Assembly (NCBI RefSeq): GCF_024679095.1
Contig: NW_026111621.1
Location: 707,004-771,003, forward strand
Direction of reading: 5' to 3'
Length of the DNA: 64,000 bases
DNA from: Eriocheir sinensis
Taxonomy: Eukaryota; Arthropoda; Malacostraca; Decapoda; Varunidae
The notes beneath the pieces are model-generated. The model was not told the DNA's origin. It made no database searches and saw nothing but the letters and a program-made list of their open reading frames with translations. This document shows, piece by piece, positions 25,531 through 38,363 of this stretch. The position numbers and the translations under genes are program-made. Within the stretch, counting starts at the first letter, position 1, and the number at the start of each line of letters is the position of its first letter.

Positions 25531-25574
25531 TCTATGTGTTTAATATATTGAAGAGTTATTGTACGCCTTCCTTG

Positions 25575-26045
25575 ATATATAAATGATAAAGGATGGGAGG
25601 AAGTGGTCTACAGTGTTAATTCGTGGGCAGGCTTTTCTTATTTCTAATCCCCCCGTAAAGGACAAAATGGTCTACACTGTTAACTGTCCTCCTAGAAGCA
25701 AGTGAGATTGGAGTGAGTGGCGTGTGAAGTCCCATTAGCACCCATAACGCGGTCCTCTGAGCCTAAAAGAGAGCTATTTCCGGGAGTGTACTGGCTGACG
25801 AACACGAGTCGAGAACGTGATAAGACCGTGGGTGAATGACACAAAGCTTTAATACGTGGGCAGACTATTCTTATTTTTCATCCCCCAGTAAAGGATAAAG
25901 TATGCTAGGAATGGTCTACTTGTGTTAATACGCGTTCAGACTATTTTTATTTCTCATCCCCCAGTAAAGGATAAAATGCGCTAGGAATGGTCTACTTGTG
26001 TTAATACGCGTTCAGACTTGTCTTGTTTTTAATCCCTCTGGTGTG
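25575..26045. repeat. Degenerate 76-bp repeat cluster
   Basis: The clearest pair begins TCCCCCAGTAAAGGATAAA at 25,881 and 25,957 (76-bp period), followed by GGTCTACTTGTGTTAATACG. Related, more diverged copies lie at 25,590-25,690, and a truncated third copy starts near 26,033. The 25,700-25,840 interval is an unrelated spacer. It lies just 5' of element A as read on the minus strand. Confidence 0.8.
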
Positions 26046-27277
<1,232 letters not shown>

Positions 27278-27278
27278 C

Positions 27279-28604
27279 GTGACACCGATTTTCAAGAAAG
27301 GAGACAAAAAAGTACCAGGTAATTACAGGCCCATTAGTCTAACTTCGGTTGTAGGTAAGCTACTTGAGGGTATAATTAGAGACAAAATTGTGAGTTACCT
27401 TGAAAGCCACTCATTGATTGGGGACTCACAACATGGCTTCCGAAACAAAAGATCCTGCCTATCAAACCTATTAACCTTTTATAACGACCTCTTCACTGTT
27501 TATGACGTAACCAAATCACTGGATGTAGTCTATCTTGATTTCCAGAAAGCGTTTGATAAAGTCCCGCATCATAAATTACTTTACAAATTAAAGCAAATAG
27601 GTATTGACGGTCAAGTAAACCAATGGATCGCGAATTGGTTGAGCAACAGACAACAAAGAGTAGTGATTGACGGATTTAACTCAGAGTGGGCGTCTGTCAC
27701 TAGTGGCGTCCCTCAGGGCTCGGTCCTTGGCCCAGTGCTCTTCATTATTTACATCAACGACGTGGATGTTGGACTCAATAACCGCATTAGTAAATTTGCA
27801 GACGACACAAAGATTGGTAACTCGGTTCTCACTGACGAAGACAGGCAAAGCCTCCAAGGGGATTTGCACAAAATTTCAGCTTGGTCGGATAGATGGGAGA
27901 TGCCCTTTAACGTAGACAAGTGCCAGGTCCTTCAAGTTGGAACGAGGAATAAGAAGTTCGAATACGAAATGCGCGGCGTTAAACTCAAAAGCGTTCAATG
28001 CGTCAAAGACTTGGGGGTCAAAATCGCGTCAAACCTCAAATTCTCACAGCAATGCATCGATGCACCAAATAAAGCGAACAGAATGTTGGGCTTCATTAAA
28101 AGAAACTTCGTATTCAAGAATAAAGATGTAATACTCCCGCTCTACAACAGTTTAGTCAGACCCCACTTGGAATATGCGGTACAGTTTTGGTCCCCCCACC
28201 ATGCAAAGGATATTGCTAAATTAGAAGGTGTTCAGCGTCGGGCAACGAAAATGATCCCTTCCTTGCGCAACAAATCCTACGAAAAAAGGCTTTCTACCCT
28301 TAACATGTTCTCTCTTGAGAAACGTCGCCTCCGAGGAAAACTGATCGAATGTTTTAAAATACTTAATGGTTTCACGAATGTAGACAGATCAACATTGTTT
28401 ATGATCGATGACAGTCTGCGCACGAGGAACAATGGCGTAAAACTCAGATGTAGACAAGTAAATTCAGACTGCACAAAATTTTTCTTCACCAACGTTGTAG
28501 TGCGAGAATGGAATAAGCTTCCACCATCAGTGGTCCAGTGTAACACGATTGACTCCTTCAAAAATAAGCTCGACCGTCACTTCCTTCAACTTAATATCAA
28601 CTAG
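27279..28604 (+). CDS. Partial CR1-like reverse transcriptase, 441 codons open
   Basis: This is the best preserved RT in the window. In order it shows MTPIFKKGD (homology continues upstream to PSDWKKANV, so the Met is not the true start), [46 protein letters not shown] (motif A), SGVPQGSVLGPVL (motif B), KFADDTKIG (catalytic Asp pair), CVKDLGVKI, NRMLGFIKRNF, LVRPHLEYAVQFWSP, GVQRRATKMIP, FSLEKRRLRGKLIE and REWNKLPPSVV. The RT domain through the C-terminal region is free of stops, indicating a fairly recent copy. Without the endonuclease and ORF1 and with the upstream frameshift, it is not autonomous. Confidence 0.9.
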   Translation: MTPIFKKGDKKVPGNYRPISLTSVVGKLLEGIIRDKIVSYLESHSLIGDSQHGFRNKRSCLSNLLTFYNDLFTVYDVTKSLDVVYLDFQKAFDKVPHHKLLYKLKQIGIDGQVNQWIANWLSNRQQRVVIDGFNSEWASVTSGVPQGSVLGPVLFIIYINDVDVGLNNRISKFADDTKIGNSVLTDEDRQSLQGDLHKISAWSDRWEMPFNVDKCQVLQVGTRNKKFEYEMRGVKLKSVQCVKDLGVKIASNLKFSQQCIDAPNKANRMLGFIKRNFVFKNKDVILPLYNSLVRPHLEYAVQFWSPHHAKDIAKLEGVQRRATKMIPSLRNKSYEKRLSTLNMFSLEKRRLRGKLIECFKILNGFTNVDRSTLFMIDDSLRTRNNGVKLRCRQVNSDCTKFFFTNVVVREWNKLPPSVVQCNTIDSFKNKLDRHFLQLNIN

Positions 28605-28726
28605 AGTAGAAGTGCAACATTTTGGAGTCTTCTGATTAATGTAAAATCACTTAGGTTTAAGGACAGACCACCAAGTCTGGACCATGGGGTCTGTGTGGTC
28701 TGATTTTTTATGTAAATCTATGTAAA

Positions 28727-28900
<174 letters not shown>

Positions 28901-28944
28901 TTTTTATTTATATCTTAGTCATTGCAAATCTCCTCTCCTCGTTC

Positions 28945-28945
<1 letters not shown>

Positions 28946-29006
<61 letters not shown>
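28946..29006. repeat. (TG)n microsatellite
   Basis: A perfect run of about 30 units. Confidence 0.98.
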
Positions 29007-29008
<2 letters not shown>

Positions 29009-29198
29009 ACCTCGCGTTAATGTCTCCAGATCTTTTTTCTTTCCCTTTCTTGATAGCTTTGTTTTGATCCACTCCTTTCATCGCGCTCTCCCACACAAGT
29101 CCATTTACCATGATACCTACTTATTTCGTTCGCTGTCTGTCTCTCTGTCTTTGTTTCTTTCACTGTCTCTATTATGTCTTTTATCTTTCTCCTTCTCT

Positions 29199-29348
29199 TG
29201 TTGTTGTTGTTGTTGTTCTTCTCCTTCTTCTCCTTCTTCTTCTTTTTCTTCTTCTTCTTCTTCTTCTTCTTCTTCTTCTTCTTCTTCTTCTTCTTCTTCT
29301 TCTTCTTTTCTTCTCTTTTTCTTCTTTTTTTCTTCTTCTTTGTCCCAT

Positions 29349-29396
<48 letters not shown>

Positions 29397-29404
29397 TACT
29401 ACTA
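29199..29404. repeat. Triplet cluster: (TTG)n, (TTC)n, (CTA)n
   Basis: (TTG) at 29,199-29,217, (TTC) at about 29,217-29,304 with irregular T/C to 29,340, then (CTA) at 29,349-29,404. Confidence 0.95.
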
Positions 29405-30354
29405 CGACGCATTTTCATACATTTTCACGCATTCGCCCTTCCAACATTTATATATCCCTACACACCTCGTTTTCTTTTCTGAACTATTTCTTTTCATAAC
29501 TTTTCGTAATGTGTTTTTAATGGACGCTGTGCCACCTCTCGCTCTTAATATCTTTTTCTAAATTTTCCAACTTTCTCCCCACACAAATTTTCTTATTCCG
29601 ATCATAAATTAATTTGTTCACGGTTAACCTTTTTTTTCGCTCTTTTTTTCATACTTTTCCTTGGCTCATTTTCACTTCAAGGTTCTTCTGTCTTTATCTT
29701 CTTCTTTCTCTTTCTATCTTCTTTCGTTGTCTCTCGTCTTCCATCGTTCTTGGTTGATTATCACATTTTTCTTCTTCTTTTTCCCCTTTTTTTTCTTTCT
29801 TTGTGATTCCCGTTTCTTCATTAACATATTATTCTCCGCTCTCTCTTTTTCTTCTATTTATTTTTCTTTTCTTTGCTTTCATTCATACATTCATTCATTT
29901 TCTCTCCTTTTAATTTCATATCACTGGCAAGAAAACTGAATCAGGGAATTAAAGCACTTTCTCCACGGCTTTTACATATCAAAGAAAGCGAAAATAAGTT
30001 CCTATTCTCCTTTTTATCCCATCTATGTATAATTTCCATTCTTCAGATGATAAAGAAACGAATTCCCATCAACGCTCCTCCTCGTTATGCTTCTGGTTAG
30101 TTTCTTTCATTTTACAGGAGAGAAATTTTACCCTCATGATCAAGCTCCAGGTTAAGCTTATAAAAAAGTCATTCCCCACACTCTCATATTATTTCCATTC
30201 CAGCCGCGTGAAAATATTGCCGCCCGTCCATTCTTTTCTCCTCCGGTTTTTTCCCGCGTCTTCATTGGTAAGCATTTCACTATTTGCATCCCTAACAGCC
30301 TCATACCGCCACCCTCGCTCTCTTTTCTTACATTTCAGCTGCTCTGTCCCAAAG

Positions 30355-30356
<2 letters not shown>
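29405..30356. other. T-rich unrecognised sequence
   Basis: About 950 bp rich in T and C on the plus strand. No gene or mobile-element signature is seen. Confidence 0.5.
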
Positions 30357-30675
<319 letters not shown>

Positions 30676-30834
30676 GGGCGGCAGAAAAATTATATACTCC
30701 ACTTTCTCTTTCTTTTAAATGCATAACTTACTTTCACAACTTCTTTTCTTTCATTGTTTTTCCTTCTATTATTATTATCCTCCCTACCTTCATTGTTATT
30801 TTCTCATTTTTTTTATATCTTTTCCTCAAACGAA

Positions 30835-31595
30835 CACAAAGAAACACAAAGAAAGAACAAACAACAGCAGACCTGCTGGTCCTTACGAGGCTGTTTGTGA
30901 CAAGCTACACTAACTATCTAATCAAAGGTGGAAGATGAAGGACAGCAAAGGCGAAGGCTCCTCCCCACCCCCCCATCCCTCCAGCCAAAGCTGGCAGAAA
31001 AGGAAAAAGAACCATGCGGCATGGAAAAACTGCATGGAAATTATGTAGGAAAGAGGAAAGAACTACCATTACTGCTACCACTAACCGGGCGATAAAAGCG
31101 GACAAGGACACCAGTATTCGAAAGAACTTAACGTTATTACGACAATGAGTAATATCTTAGTTGCTGGTTGGATTCAAAACACTTGTCTAATCTATTCTTG
31201 AAGGCCGTAACTATTGTACTATCAATGACATCACAAAGAGTTCCAAACATTAACAACTCGTTTAAAAAAGAAGTGTTTAGCTTCGTGCGATGAGAATCTT
31301 TTACCACTTATCTTCAAATTGTGATTTCTTCTTGTTCTATTTGATCGATCAATTGTGAAGTTATCTTCCGCATTAATATCACTGAATCCTTTGAACATTT
31401 TAAACACTTCTATTAGATCGCCTCGCATTCTTCGTTTTGATAGGCTGAATAAATTTACTTCTTTAAGCCTTTGTTCATATGATCTAATCTGACGGAAGTT
31501 TTCCAGCTGTTAAAGATTTATTGAATATGATGGAGAGCGGTTTACAAATTTGATGTTTGATTTCTTTTAAGACCCTAGGGGTATAGTTTGATCCG
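30835..31595 (-). mobile_element. Internally deleted CR1-like element (element F)
   Basis: On the minus strand the fragment starts near 31,595 with an RT-upstream segment (PRVLKEIKHQICKPL, IIFNKSLTAGKLPSD). It jumps at about 31,490 straight to the RT C-terminal region (IRSYEQRLKEVNLFSLSKRR, MRGDLIEVFKMFKGF). Roughly 250 codons of RT core are missing. After the end of coding, a 3' UTR runs to about 30,835 and finishes in TTTGTGTTC-like tail repeats. The 5' end is truncated next to a (TG)n tract. Confidence 0.78.
31140..31490 (-). pseudogene. RT C-terminal region of element F
   Basis: The minus-strand frame covers EQRLKEVNLFSLSKRR, RRMRGDLIEVFKMFKGFSD, NRTRRNHNLKISGKRF and FFKRVVNVWNSL, then a frameshift, then AFKNRLDKCFE. 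These match the post-RT region of CR1-like elements (compare element B: FSLEKRRLRGKLIECFKILNG). No catalytic motif remains. Confidence 0.8.
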
Positions 31596-31611
31596 TGTAT
31601 TTATCTCCGTG

Positions 31612-32472
<861 letters not shown>

Positions 32473-32522
32473 TAGAGCCGCACAATGTCCATAAATCCAG
32501 CGCGAGAAACTAATAGCTGTTG

Positions 32523-33180
32523 TTAGATAGACAGATAGACAGACAGACAGGCAAATAGATAGATAGATATATAGGTGGAGACATATGCGAAAGGCTGGAT
32601 ATAGGACGATACATAGATAAACTGACAGAGAAATAGATGTATATGTCGGTATGTGATTAAGTCAGTAGGGAAGTAGATATAGAGATAGATTGATAGATAT
32701 GCGTAGAGAGGTAAGAGAGAGATTGATGGATGGATATATAAAAAAAATAGATTGTGTTTGTGATGCAGATTTAGTGTTTGAATATGTATGTTTTGCTTTT
32801 TATTCAAGTGACTTTTCCTCTTCATAATTCATCATCATCATCATCATCATCGGGTATTACAAGTTCACTGTACGACCGAACAAGGCTTTTCCCAACGTCC
32901 TCCACTTCTCTGTCTTGTGTTGAGAGAACTCCATCTTGCTATTTTTTTGCTTGTATTCTTTTTTGTTTTTCTTTTTCATTGCTTTTGATTTTTCCTTGCT
33001 TTCTTTTTCTTTTATTATCAGTCGTTCATTCATTTATTTTCTTTCCCTGTCTATCTGCTTGTCTTTCTGCCTTTCTGTCTGTCTGTCTGTGTGTCTGTCT
33101 CAAAAAGAAGAGATCGATAGATATATAGAGATAGATAAACATGCAGGGTCACCGGTATGGATAGATAGATAGACAGTAAC
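32523..33180. repeat. GATA/GACA-type simple repeats with spacer
   Basis: Degenerate GATA/GACA repeats at 32,523-32,735, (ATC)n at about 32,828-32,850, TCTG repeats at about 33,060-33,100 and GATA again at 33,112-33,175. The sequence between is T-rich with no gene. Confidence 0.8.
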
Positions 33181-33335
33181 GGACAGAAAGCCAAATTAAC
33201 TAATAGAGATAGGGCGATAGGTACGCTGACATAAATTATTGCAGTAAATTTCACCAGCAAGTTGAGTGTTTGTTATTGTTGTTGATTAAAAAAAATGTTT
33301 ATGTGTGCGTTGCCGTAACAAACTGCCGTGCATGC

Positions 33336-33338
<3 letters not shown>

Positions 33339-33391
<53 letters not shown>
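33339..33391. repeat. (TG)n microsatellite
   Basis: A perfect run of about 26 units. Confidence 0.98.
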
Positions 33392-33393
<2 letters not shown>

Positions 33394-34080
33394 ATGTTAA
33401 TTCTTGTAATGGTTCTGCTCTTGTTTGTTGAGTATTGATCAATGAGAGACTATTGGGAAGCTGTCACGAGAAGCAAACAGAGAACAGGAAAAGACAGTAA
33501 AGGGCGAGAAAAAGAAAAAAAAAATATAGAAACGAGAATTGGAAACACAGAAACAGGGCGAGGAGAGAGGTTTTGCATATATACTAATTTATTCTTGTGT
33601 TTATTTATTTATTTGTTTATTCATTTATTTGATCAGATGTTTATTGATTCATATGATTACAAATATTCTGATCTACTTCTATTTTTGTTTTGTTTTTGTC
33701 TACCTGTTTTATTTATACTTACGTATTTTTATGTGAAGCAAAGCAAGGATTTATATTTTGTATGATTATTTATCTTTTTATTAGCTTACTTCATATATTT
33801 TTTCTCTCTTTGATGCTTTCATTAGTTTCAACACAATCAACGCATGCAATAATTAATTTCACTGAACGACTGAATATCTAAAACACGCCGGTCCATTCAT
33901 TAACTGATTTGCTTTTCCATTAATTTGCTCTGGCACTTATTAATTCATCTTATCCCAATACAAGTCTAAATCAATAACCTTACCGAGAGAGATACACAGG
34001 AGCAAATAATTAATACTACTAATTACATATCGGCTGGAGTAGATAGGAAGACACCTACCGAAACGGGCGCAAGCCACTCC
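33392..34080. other. AT-rich unrecognised sequence
   Basis: TTTATTTATTTG-type simple sequence at 33,595-33,630; no gene seen. Confidence 0.5.
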
Positions 34081-35160
34081 CGGTGAGGTATATATGGGAA
34101 GTGAGGAGGGTGCTGAAGCCCTCCAAAGACCCTTCCTATGTCCTCACTAACCGTTTCCCTATTGTCTCATCAACACCTGAGAGTAGTTCAGCATGCTCTC
34201 TAAAGACAGATCCTCTCTCTATCCACACCACTCTTCATTCACACAACATATACACCTTTTCCCAAAATTAAAAATTAAAAAATGGCGTCCAATATTAGTG
34301 CCTCGGAGTCCCCGCCTGGAAGGGGGACCATGTTAAAAGGAACCTAGTGTCCTTCAACGCCTCAAAAACTCAATTTCTCCACCTATCAACTCGACACAAT
34401 CTTCCAAACATCTATCCCCTATTCTTTGACAACACTGAGCTGTCACCTTCTTCAACACTAAATATCCTCGGTCTATCCTTAACTCAAAATCTTAACTGGA
34501 AAATTCATATATCCTCTCTCACTAAATCAGCTTCCTCGAGGTTGGGCGTTTTGTATCGTCTCCGCCAGTTCTTCTCCCCCGCACAGTTGCTATCCATTTA
34601 CAGGGGCCTTGTCCGCCCTCGTATGGAGTATGCATCTCACGTGTGGGGGGGCTCCACTCACACAGCTCTTCTGGACAAAGTGGGGTCTAAGCCTCTTCGT
34701 CTCATCAGCTCTCCTCCTCTTACTGATAGTCTTCTTCCTCTTAAATTCCGTCGCCATGTTGCCTCTCTTTCTTTCTTCTATCGATGTTTTCACGCTGACT
34801 GCTCTTCTGAACTTGCTAACTGCATGCCTCCCCCCCTCCCGCGTCCTCGCCACACACGACTTTCTACTCAACCTCATCCCTATACTGTCGAAACCCTTTA
34901 TGCAAGAGTTAACCAGCATCTTTACTCTTTTATCCGTTACGCTGGTAAACTCAGGAACAATCTTTCTTCATCTGTATTTCATCCTGCCTACGACCTCAAC
35001 TCTTTCAAGAGAAGGGTATCAGGACACCTCTCCTCCCGAAATTGACTTCTCTTTTGGCCACTCCTCTCTAATCTTTTTAGGGGTAGTAAGTAGCGGGCTT
35101 TTATTTTTTCATTATTTTTTTTAAGCCCTTGAACTGTCTCATTTGCTGTAAAAAAAAATC
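34081..35160 (+). mobile_element. Jockey-like non-LTR fragment (element G)
   Basis: The fragment contains the C-terminal half of an RT, a stop at 35,043-35,045 and a 3' UTR. The UTR carries GTAGTAAGTAGCGGGCTTTT, a T-run, and a terminal A-run after CTCATTTGCTGT at about 35,150-35,160. Upstream, 34,195-34,320 has a decayed segment resembling the YADDSTLHS region of such RTs (the ADD is lost). Family placement (Jockey/X-element/BS-like) rests on remembered decapod sequences. Confidence 0.75.
34326..35045 (+). pseudogene. RT C-terminal half of element G
   Basis: The open frame (first Met at 34,347, but homology starts upstream at NLVSFNASKT) shows LNILGLSLTQNLNWKIHI, KSASSRLGVLYRLRQFF, YRGLVRPRMEYASHVWGGST, PLTDSLLPLKFRRHVASLSF, PPPLPRPRHTRLST and YAGKLRNNLSSSVF, ending SFKRRVSGHLSSRN. 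The order is typical of the region after the RT palm. The palm and endonuclease are missing, so it is a 5'-truncated, non-functional copy although the frame itself is open. Confidence 0.85.
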
Positions 35161-35395
35161 TAAAACTCATCAAATCTATATTAACAACAACTACAACAGC
35201 AGCATCACTACGTTAATCACTCACAACATTCAAGTCAGTTTCCTGGCAGACACTCAAACAGGATCACATTCACATGCTTTAAGGTGTTGGATCGCATGTT
35301 TGAGCCGTGATCCTGCTCAGGCGTGTGCGGTTATCGGTATTCTGGACGAGCGTTAGAGCCGATTTGAAGATTACCGCATGCAAAGTTTAATCCAG
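35161..35395. other. Unrecognised spacer
   Basis: No feature seen. Confidence 0.5.
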
Positions 35396-35830
35396 GACTG
35401 AGAGAAGGAGGAGAACGGGGGAGGGAGATGCTGAGGAGGGGAGGCTGAGGGAGATGAAGAGGCGAGGAGAGAAGAGAAGAGAAGAGAAGAGAAGAGAAGA
35501 GGAGAGGAGAGGAGAGGAGAGGAGAGGAGAGGAGTTGAGAAGATAAGGAAAGGAAAAGAAAGGGAAGAATTGGGGAGTAGAAGAGAAGAGGATAGAATGG
35601 GAAAGGAATAGAAAAGAAAGGAGATGACAAGAGGAAAGGCGAGGAGGGGAGAAGATATGATTGGAGAGAAGAAAAAAGAGAGGAGGAGAGGATAGGAGGG
35701 TAGAGCAAGGAAGCGGAAATGAGGATAGGGGAGAGGAAAGGAGAGGAGAAGAGAAGAGAAGAGAAGAGAAGAGAAGAGGAGAGAAGAAGAGGACTACACT
35801 GCATGGCCGAGATAAGGAAGAAAGAAAGAA
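35396..35830. repeat. Purine-only tract with AGAAG/GGAGA pentamers
   Basis: Almost pure A/G on the plus strand. (AGAAG)n at about 35,470-35,500 and 35,745-35,785, and (GGAGA)n at 35,500-35,535. The serine/leucine-rich reverse frames are compositional. Confidence 0.93.
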
Positions 35831-36203
35831 GGAATGAAAGGAACTGCTCATGAAAATAGCTTGTTTAATCCTCACCTCTATTTAGACATCTCAGAACAGC
35901 GTGATTGCCTCCTCATACAGTGGGCAAAGCTTAGGTCAGTCCAGTCCCTTCATTTCAGTAAGCCTGGATTAGGTGAACGGATCAATCGGTCTTGGTTACA
36001 GAGCTCCCAGAATCTACATAACGCTGGTGCTGTGCTATAAGGAGAATCACAGTAGAATAATAAGGGTTTAGATTTACTTTAGTTGGTTATTCTTGGTAAG
36101 TTTTATGCTTTGTCAAATAAAGAAATATCAGATAATTTACTTTGGTTTCTGAAGGATCGAATTATGTATGAATAGAAATGCTGTAAAGTTTGTGTTCATA
36201 TAC
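35831..36203. other. Unrecognised sequence
   Basis: A short plus-strand frame at 35,834-36,040 has no known motif. An AATAAA occurs near 36,117, but no transcript structure is evident. Confidence 0.4.
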
Positions 36204-36208
36204 TGCTG

Positions 36209-36240
<32 letters not shown>

Positions 36241-36247
36241 GCTACTG

Positions 36248-36298
<51 letters not shown>

Positions 36299-36424
36299 GT
36301 ATTACAACTACTACTATTACCACTACTATTATTACCACTACTACTACTACTACTACTACTATTACTACTACTACTACTACTACTACTGGTACTGCTACTG
36401 CTACTACTACTACTACTGCTGCTG

Positions 36425-36463
<39 letters not shown>

Positions 36464-36479
36464 TTATCACTACTACTGT

Positions 36480-36519
<40 letters not shown>
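36204..36519. repeat. (CTA)n microsatellite, imperfect
   Basis: About 105 triplets, mainly CTA with interspersed CTG, ATTAC and ACC variants. It ends at the T-run that is the poly(A) tail of the minus-strand element H. Confidence 0.96.
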
Positions 36520-36520
<1 letters not shown>

Positions 36521-37377
36521 TTTTTTATTTTTTTTAACTACTACATAAATGATACCTCCACCCATGTTTATTTTCCCGACACATAATCATGGAGGGCTCC
36601 ATAGCTTGGAGGTCATTAGCCCCAACTCTGTTCGCTAATAACTGTGGGATCCAACCATATCACTAATACAACCTAGCACTAAACCACCTATCATCTATTA
36701 CGTCCAGATCCCCCTTTCCTTCCCTACTCAAGTCACTCCAGACCCACCCTAATGTCACTCTCCACCACTGTGGCTTCATAGTCCATATTGGAGATGTTGG
36801 TGGGTTTTGGGCCAGAGTGTCTGGTGCCCCTGAGACATAAGATGGCCGACCTGAGCAGGGAGAACGAGAGGCGACACCTCATTCAGGGGACAACGTGGCT
36901 ACTTGGCTGATGCTTCTTTTCTGAGATTAGTTCCGCGAGGCGTGCGTAGAAGCATTGGGCCCTGGGACCCATCCCGCCGGATGTGGTGAAGACGAGGGGG
37001 GTGAAGCTGCCCTGATCCACATGTTGGATTCTTTCACCGTATGCCCTTGTCTTCTCCTGCTCGTTCCTGTGGTGGGCGGCTTGCAGGGGCAGCTCACGGT
37101 GACAGGCAGCCATCGGGTCGAATATGCGGATGTCCATGAACGCCCGCTGTCCGCGCACCCAGAATCCGCGGGCACTTACATCCACCCGTGCCTCCTGTGA
37201 GGTATTGGCCGTCCTGTACCGAAGGTGTTCGCCGTCCAGGGGAAGCAGTACCGGCTCGGTAGTGACGTCTTGGCATACCTCCCTGAGCATGCTGGCTGTC
37301 AGATCCCTCACTTCATCGTGTCGAATACAGACGAAGCCTCCTTTTTTACATGTCATGGTGTGGGTGACTACTGCTAC
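36520..37377 (-). mobile_element. 3' part of a poly(A)-tailed retroelement (element H)
   Basis: On the minus strand this fragment runs from a SINE junction at about 37,377, through a 200-codon C-terminal domain, a 3' UTR of about 190 bp and an A-rich tail at 36,520-36,540, directly into (TAG)n. The 5' part of the element is not present on the far side of the SINE, where a different element begins. Confidence 0.7.
36733..37377 (-). pseudogene. RT-associated C-terminal domain with one nonsense codon
   Basis: The frame reads MTCKKGGFVCIRHDEVRDL, LREVCQDVTTEPVLLPLDGE, EARVDVSARGFWVRGQRAFM, DIRIFDPMAA, then GSFTPLVFTTSGGMGPRAQC and LAELISEKK. I recognise this conserved domain from the C-termini of retroelement polyproteins in many invertebrates, downstream of the RT. 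At 36,883-36,885 a TGA stands where Trp is expected; the same frame then continues 49 codons with MRCRLSFSLLRSAILCLRGT to a TGA at 36,733. So the domain is whole apart from one likely Trp-to-stop change. The RVDV...MDIRIF pattern could be a PD-(D/E)XK-type nuclease core, which is inference. Confidence 0.72.
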
Positions 37378-37627
37378 CTCCGTGGTCTAGTGGTCAGCGT
37401 GCCTGGCTTCTACTCCGCGGGCCCGGGTTCGAATCCCGGCCCGGGCAGTCGGCGTGCAGCTTACCCAGCTGTTCATCCTCCCTCTCGGGCTGGTCGATAA
37501 ATGGGTACTTGAGGAAACCTGGGAAATGTAAACTCCCTCTCACCACAGGCTCAAGGGCCAATGTCACGGAGATGAGCACCGAGGCTACGCGCTGCTACAG
37601 CGTATGCCCCCAATTTTACCTTTACCT
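37378..37627 (+). mobile_element. tRNA-derived SINE, plus strand
   Basis: A 70-nt tRNA-like head (37,378-37,447) carries box A TGGTCTAGTGG and box B GGTTCGAATCC, with a perfect T-arm CCGGG-TTCGAAT-CCCGG. The anticodon arm and acceptor stem do not pair properly, so it is not a tRNA gene. A body of about 165 bp follows, ending in (TTTACC)n-like repeats (TTTTACCTTTACCTTTA). It separates element H (minus) from element I (plus). SINEs depend on a partner LINE for mobility; the partner is not identified. Confidence 0.82.
37383..37436 (+). promoter_or_regulatory. Internal RNA polymerase III promoter (boxes A and B) of the SINE
   Basis: Box A TGGTCTAGTGG at 37,383-37,393 and box B GGTTCGAATCC at 37,426-37,436, 32 bp apart, matching the tRNA-type pol III consensus closely. 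Confidence 0.8.
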
Positions 37628-37952
37628 TTAAATTCCGCCGCCATGTTGCCTCTCTATCTATCTTCTATCGATATTTTCACGCTGACTGCTCTTCTGAACT
37701 TGCTAAATGCATGCCTCCCCCCTCCCTCAGCCTCGCCGCACACGGCTTTCTACTCAACTCATCCAATTACTGTCTAAATCCCTTACGCACGAGTTAACCA
37801 ACATTTTCACTCTTTCATCCCTCACGCTGGTAAACTCTGGAACAATCTTCCTTCATCTGTATTTCCTCCTGCCTATGACTTGAACTCTTTCAAGAGGAGG
37901 GTATCAGGACTGTTAAACTGTTTCCTGTACTGTAAAAACTAAAGTAAAAAAA

Positions 37953-37953
<1 letters not shown>
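37628..37953 (+). pseudogene. RT C-terminal fragment, Jockey-like (element I)
   Basis: This stretch is closely similar in sequence to 34,740-35,035 of element G (TTAAATTCCGCCGCCATGTT versus TTAAATTCCGTCGCCATGTT, onward). Small deletions break the frame. It ends with a shortened 3' UTR (TTTCCTGTACTGTAAAAACT) and a run of eight A, directly followed by (CTA)n. It is a second, more decayed copy of the same family. Confidence 0.8.
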
Positions 37954-37992
<39 letters not shown>

Positions 37993-38006
37993 TTACTACT
38001 ACTACT
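37954..38006. repeat. (CTA)n microsatellite after a poly(A) tail
   Basis: About 17 CTA triplets with one ATT interruption. Confidence 0.97.
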
Positions 38007-38300
38007 GTTTCCTGCAGTGCTGTTTTCTGTGGCACACTTTAATGTTGAAGTTTATGTTTCTTGTACATAACATATTTTTTGGTATATTTTCAACGTTACA
38101 AAAAAAAATCTCTTCTCTCCTTGTTTGATGTCTTTCTTGTCGTGTTGATCTTTTCTCTTCCGTTCTGTTTCCTATCTTTTCCTCCTCCTCCTCCTCCTCC
38201 TCCTCCTCCTCCTCCTCCTCCTCCTTCTTTTGCAGTCCGATTTTCTCTCTCACATTCAATCTTACATTCGCGTTCCTTGTACCGCTGGTTTCTTTCTTTC

Positions 38301-38363
<63 letters not shown>

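Larger units (their letters stand above)
21432..25560 (-). mobile_element. Near full-length non-LTR retrotransposon (element A), inactive
   Basis: In minus-strand order the element carries ORF1 (about 25,530-24,580), an APE-type endonuclease (24,529-24,029), an RT (about 23,400-22,500) and a C-terminal region (22,250-21,756). It ends in a short pentanucleotide tail (about four TATTC units read on the minus strand) against (GGA)n. This architecture is that of non-LTR retrotransposons of the CR1/Jockey side of the tree; I do not assign a clade. Frameshifts and stops occur in ORF1, between EN and RT, and around the RT active site, so the copy cannot be autonomous. No target-site duplication was found. 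Confidence 0.88.

Noticed and set aside
27279..28604. A domesticated RT gene
   Set aside because: Although open for 441 codons, it has an upstream frameshift and deletion, retroelement tails and flanking microsatellites, and no promoter or host-gene structure.
37378..37447. A functional tRNA gene
   Set aside because: The A and B boxes and T-arm are good, but the anticodon arm and acceptor stem do not pair, and a SINE body follows.
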